DNA from: JANYGM01 sp043764015
GTDB lineage: Bacteria; Bacteroidota; Bacteroidia; Cytophagales; Thermonemataceae
Assembly: GCA_043764015.1 (NCBI GenBank)
Contig: JAYUKY010000013.1
Span: 1-20,966, forward strand
Reading direction: 5' to 3'
DNA length: 20,966 bases
Both the position numbers and the translations under genes were made by a program. Below the pieces are notes generated by a model. The model made no database searches. It worked only from the letters and a program-made list of their open reading frames with translations, and had not been told where the DNA came from. Positions 1 to 5,472 of this stretch are shown here, one piece after another (within the stretch, counting starts at the first letter, position 1; each line of letters starts with the position of its first letter).

Positions 1-33
1 AAAACAAAAGAGAAACACAACAAAAAATACATA

Positions 34-140
34 AGAAGACTCCAAAAAGTGGGGGAATTTTCCCCTAGTCTTCTGAACAGCCTACCTGAAAGGGTTTAAT
101 GTTAGTAGCCGTAAGTCGTACTTACGGAACGAGGTGATAA
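34..140. repeat. Composite palindromic element upstream of the comF-family gene
   Basis: Several nested inverted repeats lie here. AGAAGACT (34-41) pairs perfectly with AGTCTTCT (67-74) and encloses GGGG (52-55) facing CCCC (62-65). CCGTAAGT (109-116) pairs perfectly with ACTTACGG (120-127) across a 3-base loop. Between them a small CCT-GAA-AGG hairpin is possible near 85-93. No poly-T tract follows on the plus strand, so it does not look like an ordinary terminator. It could be a dispersed REP-like repeat or the leader RNA of the downstream gene. A repeat is my preferred reading, because the segment after the last hairpin (GGAACGAGG) resembles part of the loop at 4904-4927. Confidence 0.5.
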
Positions 141-162
141 TATATTCAAAAAATAATTTAAA

Positions 163-876
163 ATGAGTTTTCTTGATAGAATAAAAGAAATTATCATTGA
201 TTTTGGGGCAGTAGTTTATCCAGACTACTGCCCTTCTTGTATTAGCTACCTTGAAAAAAATGAAGATTTTATTTGTACCAAATGCAAAGTAAAACTTCCA
301 AAAACTCGCTCACACCTTCCTAATGCGGATAATAAAGCCATTATTAACAGATTTGAGGGACGAGTTCAGCTTGCTCATACGCTTTCTTATTTGTATTTCA
401 AAAAAGGTTCTAATGTGCAGATTTTGCTTCATAAGCTAAAATATGCGTCACAACCTCTAATTGGCGAGAAACTAGGTTTATGGTATGGCACAGAACTCTA
501 TGAACAAGGTTTTAAGGATGTTTTTGATATTATTGTGCCTGTTCCTTTGCACGCTTTGCGACAAAAAAAACGTGGTTACAATCAAAGTGAAGCCTTTGGA
601 AAAGGACTTGCACAAGGGCTTAATATTCAGCAAATTACACACGCTTTTGTGCGTACACAATATACAGACACGCAAACCAAAAAACAAAGAATGGAACGTG
701 CTGATAATGTAGAGAATATTTTTCAGATAAAAGATGCTAATGCGCTCAAAAATAAGCGTATTTTGTTGGTTGATGATGTCGTAACGACAGGCGCAACACT
801 TTTTGAGTGTGTTTTATCGTTAGAAAAAGCACAGCCAACAAGTATTAGTATTGCCACTATTGCGGTTGCTGGGTGA
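163..876 (+). CDS. ComF-family phosphoribosyltransferase-like protein
   Basis: The 237-residue product has the two-part ComF/GntX architecture. An N-terminal zinc-ribbon-like pair of cysteine doublets (C23/C26 and C38/C41, CPSC-x11-CTKC) is followed by a type I phosphoribosyltransferase fold. The fold shows PVPLH at 126-130, an RGYNQSE-type segment near 137-143, and the PRPP-binding loop LLVDDVVTTGAT at 201-212. Length is normal for the family. Members are linked to DNA uptake in naturally competent bacteria, where ComF is cytosolic, but in many genomes the role is undetermined and the true substrate is unknown. The ATG start fits the N-terminus of homologues. A DinB-like gene converges on it, and it appears to be a single-gene unit behind the palindromic element at 34-140. 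Confidence 0.9.
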   Translation: MSFLDRIKEIIIDFGAVVYPDYCPSCISYLEKNEDFICTKCKVKLPKTRSHLPNADNKAIINRFEGRVQLAHTLSYLYFKKGSNVQILLHKLKYASQPLIGEKLGLWYGTELYEQGFKDVFDIIVPVPLHALRQKKRGYNQSEAFGKGLAQGLNIQQITHAFVRTQYTDTQTKKQRMERADNVENIFQIKDANALKNKRILLVDDVVTTGATLFECVLSLEKAQPTSISIATIAVAG

Positions 877-883
877 TATTTTA

Positions 884-907
884 CCACTAAGAACACAAGA
901 AATACAC
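884..907. repeat. Short dispersed-type repeat, copy 1
   Basis: This segment just after the comF-family gene reads CCACTAAGAACACAAG followed by AAATACAC. A similar segment, CCACATAGGCACATAG followed by AAATACAT, lies just after pckA at 20800-20823. Both sit immediately 3' of a gene. The resemblance is short and was judged by eye. Bases 877-1069 otherwise hold AT-rich convergent intergenic DNA with no gene seen. Confidence 0.3.
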
Positions 908-1069
908 AAGTATGCACTAAGAAATATAAAATAGAAACCTAAAAGTTATAAGTAGGTTGCTGTAATTAGGTTATGTTGTGGCAATCTTAAAATGACACTT
1001 AATAAATTGATTATCAATATTTTGTATTCATTCATAATTCACAATTTAAAATTCACAATTACTTAGAAT

Positions 1070-1588
1070 TTACAAATATCTTTCTGTAATAATATTTGTA
1101 TGATGGATTTCGTGACCAACAATAATACCACACAAAGAACGCACAGAAACAGGATTATTATTGGCGTTTCCGAGCTGATTTATAGCATTTTCGTCTAAGT
1201 TTTCAAAAAGTTGTAAGGTGGTCTGACGTATCAAAACAAATTCTTCTAACAAATTTTTTAAAGTACGTTGATTAAAGTTAGCATTTTGCATATAATCATC
1301 TTGTTCAAAGCCAGGAAGAGCTTTTTTCTCACCTCTCGCCACACACAAAGCACGGTAAGCCATAATTCTTTCACAGTCAATAATATGCCCTAAAACTTCT
1401 CTAATAGTCCATTTCCCTTGTGTGTAGGTAGTTTGAGATTTTTCTTCAGAGATTTTTGTATAAAAATCTTTTACGAAATTAAGCCTTTCTGAAAGTAAAG
1501 CAAAAAGATTAGATTTTTCATCAAAGAAATTCATATATCCTTGATAAAATGTCCCGTACTCGTGGGCGTGAGGTTTTGAGATAATCAT
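1070..1588 (-). CDS. DinB-superfamily protein (DinB_2 type four-helix bundle)
   Basis: With the internal start at 1588 the product is 172 residues, the usual size for DinB/YfiT-like putative metal-dependent proteins. The expected metal-binding histidines are visible: H68 in GKWTIREVLGH, and H159 and H163 in the C-terminal GHEIHH stretch. The motif W-T-x-R-E-V-x-G-H-x-x-D-x-E is characteristic. Family members are thiol-dependent or hydrolase-like enzymes or stress proteins, and no specific substrate can be read from sequence. An upstream in-frame ATG at 1633 would add 15 hydrophobic residues (FANYNKIIILVLKN). I prefer 1588 because the family starts near this point and the extension is AT-rich and unlike coding sequence. 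It converges with the comF-family gene. Confidence 0.85.
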   Translation of the reverse strand: MIISKPHAHEYGTFYQGYMNFFDEKSNLFALLSERLNFVKDFYTKISEEKSQTTYTQGKWTIREVLGHIIDCERIMAYRALCVARGEKKALPGFEQDDYMQNANFNQRTLKNLLEEFVLIRQTTLQLFENLDENAINQLGNANNNPVSVRSLCGIIVGHEIHHTNIITERYL

Positions 1589-1845
1589 ATTTTTTAATAC
1601 TAGAATTATTATTTTATTGTAATTTGCAAACACAAAATCATTTTAATAAGTTCTTAGAAATGTTGTTAGAAACAGAAAAAATATTTTTTTTGAAAAAAAA
1701 TAAAAAAAATAGAAAAAATAGAACAATTTTATCAAAAATTTCGTAATATTGTAACAAAATAGCATACACAAACATCAAATTTAAAGTTCAAACCAGCGTT
1801 AAACTCAAATATTAAGTCCTAGCGTTAAATCAAACCTACTGCCAT

Positions 1846-2760
1846 ATGAAAAAATTATTTCTTAGTATTCTAGTCGCATCTACCATTCTTGCAACCTCAT
1901 GTGGTAAGACTGATACAGTTGCAAATGGAGGAGATTCCATAAAAAAACCTATAAAAACAGAAACAACAACAAAAGGGAAATTATCTCCAGAAGTAATTAA
2001 AAATATCATTGAGTCTATTCCTAGTCCAGCGGAAATTTCTTTTCTTATCAAAGATTCTGGCGTGAAATATGATCAATCAATGATGAATAGTGCGGATAAT
2101 GTAGGAAATTATAGTACGGACTACAAAAAAGCACTTAATTTGGGTATTTATAGCACGGATTTGGGTTATGCTAATATTTATGAGCAGTCGCAAGATGCCA
2201 TTACGCTCGTTACGGCGGTACGTGATATGGCTGATGGACTTAATATTGTGAAGTTTTTTGATTTTGAAAACATCAGAAAACTGGCAGCAAGCGGTAGCGA
2301 AAATTTGGATAAATTGCTGGAAGAAACAACTATGAACTTGCAAAAGATGAACGACCATTTGCAAGAAGAAGACCGTACAGATATGACTGTACTTGTTTTG
2401 ACTGGTGGCTGGATAGAGTCTTTGTACCTTACTTGTAAGGTAGCAAAAATAAAAACAAGTGAAGAGCTTAACTCTCGTATTGCAGAGCAGAAAATTACAC
2501 TAGACCAGATTATCTTGCTTGTAGAACACTACGAGGCATCTCCAAAAATGAAGACTTTGAGAGAAGAACTTGTGGCACTTGATAAGATATATGCAGGTAT
2601 TGAGGTAAAAACTGTGGCAGGGGAGTCTAAGAAAATAGAGAAAAATGGTGTAGTTTCTGTAGAGCAAACTGGCACAACAGAAGTAAAAATGAAACCTGGT
2701 GATTTAGATGCTATCTTGGCACAAGTTACGCTTATTCGTGATAATATTATTAAGAAATAA
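1846..2760 (+). CDS. Putative lipoprotein A1 (Bacteroidota family of unknown function)
   Basis: The 304-residue product starts with a lipoprotein signal peptide (MKKLFLSILVASTILATSC) with lipid-anchor cysteine C19, so it should sit in the periplasm or outer membrane. After a low-complexity Lys/Thr linker it is mostly alpha-helical. The motif KALNLGIYSTDLGYANIY spans residues 95-112 and TGGWIE spans 186-191. I recognise the 'NLG-Y-x-DL-Y-A' signature from uncharacterised Bacteroidota lipoproteins but know no function. Its paralogue A2 (3457-4335) shares the core at roughly half identity by eye. A small secreted protein gene (B1) follows 112 bases downstream and the A-B pair is repeated. No clear TAnnTTTG promoter was found in 1589-1845; TAATATTG near 1744 is an imperfect match. 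Confidence 0.85.
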   Translation: MKKLFLSILVASTILATSCGKTDTVANGGDSIKKPIKTETTTKGKLSPEVIKNIIESIPSPAEISFLIKDSGVKYDQSMMNSADNVGNYSTDYKKALNLGIYSTDLGYANIYEQSQDAITLVTAVRDMADGLNIVKFFDFENIRKLAASGSENLDKLLEETTMNLQKMNDHLQEEDRTDMTVLVLTGGWIESLYLTCKVAKIKTSEELNSRIAEQKITLDQIILLVEHYEASPKMKTLREELVALDKIYAGIEVKTVAGESKKIEKNGVVSVEQTGTTEVKMKPGDLDAILAQVTLIRDNIIKK

Positions 2761-2773
2761 GTGCCAAAAAATG

Positions 2774-2805
2774 TATTATTAAAACTTAGCACGGTTTTAG
2801 TAATA
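2774..2805 (+). promoter_or_regulatory. Hairpin in the A1-B1 intergenic region
   Basis: TATTATTAAAAC (2774-2785) pairs with GTTTTAGTAATA (2794-2805) with one G.U-type mismatch across an 8-base loop. No poly-T tract follows, so complete termination is doubtful. It may protect or process the mRNA between a lipoprotein gene and its secreted partner. An analogous hairpin of unrelated sequence lies between A2 and B2 (4343-4383). Confidence 0.45.
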
Positions 2806-2872
2806 CCTTGAAAGTTGGGTGCAAGCTCAACTACATTTTAAATATTAACATAAATTTTATAATCTCAAAAAA

Positions 2873-3316
2873 ATGAAAAAAATAGGATATGTTTTTGCAA
2901 TGATAGTAGCACTATTTGCAGTAACAAATAATGTCATTGCACAGTGTGATGTTACGAGCTACACTTCTAAATGTGTGGAAAAATTGAAGCCACAAAGCTA
3001 CCGTTTCGTGAAAAGCTATAAAGTTGATTTTCAGAAAGGGAAGGTAAATGACGTGGAATATTCGTATGTATTCAGTCGTGGAAGTACTTACTTGATTACG
3101 CTTTCTAATGGAGATGCGAAAACACAAGGTTTGAGATTCACTTTGCTTGACACAGAAAAAAGATCACTAGTATCAAGTTACAATGAGGAAACTAAATCAT
3201 TTTCTTCTGCGGTGCAGCTGAAATGCCAGAGAACTGGTGTTTATTATCTAAGATATAGCCACGACAAGACGAGCAACTATTGTGGTGCTAGTGTTATTGG
3301 TATGAAAAGACAATAA
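2873..3316 (+). CDS. Small secreted protein B1, unknown function
   Basis: The 147-residue protein has a clear Sec signal peptide (residues 1-23, cleavage likely after VIA before QCDV) and should be periplasmic or exported. The mature part is about 124 residues, predicted mainly beta from its alternating pattern. The cysteines C25, C34 and one near the C-terminus (in YCGAS) are shared with B2, and a disulfide is plausible. The pattern 'TYLITLSNGD...LRFTLLD...V...GVYYLRYS' loosely recalls pre-peptidase C-terminal (PPC) type beta-sandwich domains, but the match is too weak to assign. The gene follows lipoprotein A1, and the pair is duplicated downstream. I do not recognise a characterised homologue. 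Confidence 0.8.
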   Translation: MKKIGYVFAMIVALFAVTNNVIAQCDVTSYTSKCVEKLKPQSYRFVKSYKVDFQKGKVNDVEYSYVFSRGSTYLITLSNGDAKTQGLRFTLLDTEKRSLVSSYNEETKSFSSAVQLKCQRTGVYYLRYSHDKTSNYCGASVIGMKRQ

Positions 3317-3331
3317 CATTATCTAACTAAT

Positions 3332-3404
3332 CTTTATTTGATTCGTCAGATATTATAGAATCAACCAAATAAAGCAGAAATAAAAATTTCTGCTTTATTT
3401 GGTT
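3332..3404 (+). terminator. Overlapping alternative hairpins after B1 (terminator, possibly attenuator)
   Basis: A perfect 18-bp stem is formed by 3363-3380 and 3387-3404 around a TAAAAA loop, ending in TTTATTTGGTT. The left arm can alternatively pair with an upstream segment: CTTTATTTGATTC at 3332-3344 matches 3358-3374 with a two-base bulge. The two folds share bases 3363-3374 and exclude each other, as in an attenuator, though simple termination between cassettes 1 and 2 is the plainer explanation. No long T-run follows the stem. Confidence 0.65.
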
Positions 3405-3456
3405 ATGCTTACTTTAAACATACTCAAACTATTCTACTTCTTTTATGATTTTTTCT

Positions 3457-4335
3457 ATGAAAAAAATACTCGTTAGTTTTTCTCTTGTTTTTTTATTATT
3501 CTCTTGCAAAGAAGAAGTAAAAGACAAACCTAAAGTTGAAGGCAACAAAGTCGTTGTGAAAATTGATTTTAAAGCATTAGAAGCTGTGCCTAATCCTATT
3601 GAAATAGCTTCTTTGATGAAAGATATTGGCATTGCCTATGACCAAAACTACATTAACCACGTTGATAACATCTCTAAATATGATACAGATTTTAAGAAAG
3701 CACTTAATCTGGGCATTTATAGTACAGATTTGGGCTATGCTAATATCTATGACCAAAGCCAGGAAAGTATCAACTGTATTACTGCTATTAGAGAACTTTC
3801 AACAGGGCTGAAAATTGACTCCTATTTTGATTTTGATAACGTCAAAAAAGCCATAGACCAACGAGATAACCCACAAGAACTTTTGAAAGTTACGCTTACT
3901 AATCTTCAAAAAATCAATGAAGGATTAGATGAGGAAGACAGAGGAGATGTAACCCTTTTTATTATCACTGGTGGCTGGATAGAAGCTTTACACCTTAGTT
4001 GTACGGCTGCAAAGGCAAAAGGTAAAAAAGAATTATTAGACAAAATTGCTGACCAAAAAATTGCGCTAAAACAACTGATTGATATTTTGGACAAAAACAA
4101 AGATAAAAATACGCATCTTGCACAATTAAGAACAGATTTGGACGAAATTGTAGCGGCGTATGCTGCCGTTAATATTGAAAGTGTAGAAAAAAATAAGCCT
4201 GCACCAACCAAACAAGAGGGTGATATTGTAGTAATTGACCAGAAAGAAATAGAAACAAAGGTAAATTTCACACAAGAAGATCTAAATAAAATCATTGCTG
4301 CAGTAGATAAAATGCGTGCAAAAATCATTGGATAA
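3457..4335 (+). CDS. Putative lipoprotein A2, paralogue of A1
   Basis: Starting at the ATG at 3457 the product is 292 residues with signal peptide MKKILVSFSLVFLLFSC and lipid-anchor cysteine C17. This start aligns with A1. The ATG at 3445 would only add MIFS before the same signal. The core motif KALNLGIYSTDLGYANIY is identical to that of A1 (residues 81-98) and TGGWIE recurs at 171-176. The C-terminal third diverges most and holds a Lys/Glu-rich linker near 215-250. Such paralogues in tandem suggest two versions of one envelope complex or function. No enzymatic motif is visible and the function is unknown. B2 follows after a 92-base gap containing a hairpin. Confidence 0.85.
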   Translation: MKKILVSFSLVFLLFSCKEEVKDKPKVEGNKVVVKIDFKALEAVPNPIEIASLMKDIGIAYDQNYINHVDNISKYDTDFKKALNLGIYSTDLGYANIYDQSQESINCITAIRELSTGLKIDSYFDFDNVKKAIDQRDNPQELLKVTLTNLQKINEGLDEEDRGDVTLFIITGGWIEALHLSCTAAKAKGKKELLDKIADQKIALKQLIDILDKNKDKNTHLAQLRTDLDEIVAAYAAVNIESVEKNKPAPTKQEGDIVVIDQKEIETKVNFTQEDLNKIIAAVDKMRAKIIG

Positions 4336-4342
4336 TTATTTT

Positions 4343-4383
4343 GAACAACAATAAGATGCGAATAACGTAATTTATTGTTGTTC
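4343..4383 (+). promoter_or_regulatory. Hairpin in the A2-B2 intergenic region
   Basis: GAACAACAATAA (4343-4354) pairs perfectly with TTATTGTTGTTC (4372-4383) over a 17-base loop, followed by TATTTTAT. It occupies the same place as the hairpin between A1 and B1, although the sequences differ. It could be a partial terminator setting the A2:B2 ratio, or an mRNA-stabilising element. Confidence 0.5.
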
Positions 4384-4427
4384 TATTTTATCAAAAACTT
4401 ATTAACATTCAATAAAATCTTTTTATT

Positions 4428-4862
4428 ATGAAAAATTCTCTTAAAGTTGTAAAATCAGTAATTATGATTACGTTTTTGTTCCTCACTTTTGGTGCTTATG
4501 CACAATGTGATGTAACAAAATATACTGACAAGTGTGTTGAAAAATTAAAGCCAGCAGGCTTTAGATATCTAAAAAGCTATAAAATAGATACACAAAATGG
4601 CAAAAAAGCAGTTGTAGATTACGCTTATGTACTTAGTGCAGGTATTACTTACATCATTACCCTTTCTTCTACTGACACAAAAGGTTTATTTGTAAGGTTG
4701 CTTGACTCACAGAAAAAGGAAATTGTAAGTAGTTATAACGGTTCACAATTTTTCCCTGCGGTACAGATAAAAGCACAAAAAACAGGTATTTACTACTTCT
4801 CTTATGCTTTCAAAGATTCTAAAACACATTGTGGAGCAAGTGTGTTAGGACTTAAAAAGTAA
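4428..4862 (+). CDS. Small secreted protein B2, paralogue of B1
   Basis: The 144-residue product has a Sec signal peptide ending at GAYA before QCDV (about residue 25). The mature protein repeats the B1 pattern closely: QCDVTxYTxKCVEKLKP, then RYLKSYKID, a 'YIITLSS' strand, 'LLDSQKKEIVSSYN', 'TGIYYFSYAF' and the C-terminal CGAS. C27, C36 and the CGAS cysteine are shared with B1, while the extra B1 cysteine in CQRTG is alanine here. Function is unknown; an extracytoplasmic beta-sandwich is a guess. It closes the second A-B cassette and is followed by a run of three hairpins (4886-5098). Confidence 0.8.
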   Translation: MKNSLKVVKSVIMITFLFLTFGAYAQCDVTKYTDKCVEKLKPAGFRYLKSYKIDTQNGKKAVVDYAYVLSAGITYIITLSSTDTKGLFVRLLDSQKKEIVSSYNGSQFFPAVQIKAQKTGIYYFSYAFKDSKTHCGASVLGLKK

Positions 4863-4885
4863 TAAAAAGATTTGTTACCATACAC

Positions 4886-4945
4886 TGTTTTTTATTATTG
4901 GTCTGTACTGTAGTGGAACGCAGGTCTGACCAATAATAAAAAACA
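4886..4945. repeat. Conserved-loop palindromic element, copy 1 (may act as terminator)
   Basis: An 18-bp perfect inverted repeat, TGTTTTTTATTATTGGTC (4886-4903) with its complement at 4928-4945, encloses a 24-base loop. The loop starts TGTACTGTAG and ends CGCAGGTCT. The reverse complement of the loop at 4976-5004 starts TGTACCGTAG and ends CGTAGGTCT, so the loops are related while the outer stems are not. The T-rich and A-rich arms could terminate transcription in both directions downstream of B2. Confidence 0.7.
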
Positions 4946-4955
4946 GAAATTTCAA

Positions 4956-5024
4956 TTTTAAAAGAGATTATGGTCAGACCTACGCTACGCTACGCTACGG
5001 TACAGACCATAATTTCTTTTAAAA
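4956..5024. repeat. Conserved-loop palindromic element, copy 2 (inverted relative to copy 1)
   Basis: A 20-bp inverted repeat (4956-4975 with 5005-5024, one G.U-type mismatch) encloses a 29-base loop. The loop contains the pentamer TACGC three times in tandem (4981-4995). Read on the minus strand the loop shares both ends with copy 1. Only the innermost TGGTC part of the stem is shared. The outer stem, TTTTAAAAGAGATTA, is unrelated to copy 1 but is still self-complementary. Confidence 0.7.
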
Positions 5025-5062
5025 CTGTGTATGATAGCAAAATAAAAAAAATATTTATACAA

Positions 5063-5098
5063 AAAAAGGCAACAAATATAACTATTTGTTGCCTTTTT
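5063..5098 (+). terminator. Strong intrinsic terminator
   Basis: A 16-bp perfect stem (AAAAAGGCAACAAATA at 5063-5078, complement at 5083-5098) with a 4-base loop ends in TTTTT. It is the third hairpin after B2 and would stop any readthrough of the A-B cassettes before the small ORF at 5141. Confidence 0.8.
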
Positions 5099-5140
5099 CT
5101 AAAGAATATAAAACGTTTCAAATTTCCAAAAAATACTAAT

Positions 5141-5293
5141 ATGCCTGCCGTAGATAACATAATAGTTGTAATTGATGGCATTACGTATGATACGCAAGAG
5201 ATAATGCGCAAAATAGTTGTCAAATATGGTGAAAATCCTATTATTTCTGATTATGCTAAAAAACGCTTGCTGACTACGAAAAATGTAAATTAG
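5141..5293 (+). CDS. Small hypothetical protein (50 residues)
   Basis: The ORF from the ATG at 5141 encodes MPAVDNIIVVIDGITYDTQE and 30 more residues, ending KRLLTTKNVN. The composition is ordinary for a folded soluble protein: alternating hydrophobic residues, then a charged helix (EIMRKIVVKYGE). It lies alone between a terminator ending at 5098 and another starting at 5331, which supports it as a unit. The reading frame stays open upstream to 4970, but that part runs through the palindromic element and terminator and is not credible coding sequence. I found no promoter match in the 42 bases before it and recognise no family. Confidence 0.45.
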   Translation: MPAVDNIIVVIDGITYDTQEIMRKIVVKYGENPIISDYAKKRLLTTKNVN

Positions 5294-5330
5294 AGCGTGC
5301 CACAACATTAGACTAAAAAATATATAAAAT

Positions 5331-5363
5331 AAAATCTTGTAACAAAAATTACAAGATTTTTTT
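5331..5363 (+). terminator. Intrinsic terminator after the small ORF
   Basis: AAAATCTTGTAA (5331-5342) pairs perfectly with TTACAAGATTTT (5349-5360) across a CAAAAA loop and is followed by further Ts to 5363. Confidence 0.8.
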
Positions 5364-5377
5364 ATTTGTATTCATTA

Positions 5378-5408
5378 TTGCACTACTTCAAAAAAAAATC
5401 TATATTTG
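5378..5408 (+). promoter_or_regulatory. Bacteroidota-type promoter of the fused beta-oxidation gene
   Basis: TTG at 5378-5380 lies 20 bases before TATATTTG at 5401-5408. This matches the Bacteroidota housekeeping consensus of a -33 TTTG-like box and a -7 TAnnTTTG box. The start codon is 64 bases further on. Confidence 0.65.
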
Positions 5409-5472
5409 CAGTAATAAAATGTTTTTAATAATATTTTGACAATATTTTTAACAAAAAATTCAACAAAAACTA

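Noticed and set aside
4981..5000. CRISPR-like or satellite array from the TACGC repeats
   Set aside because: There are only three exact pentamers with no spacers, confined to a hairpin loop.
4970..5140. Upstream extension of the small ORF at 5141
   Set aside because: The extension translates the palindromic element and the terminator hairpin, so it is unlikely to be coding.
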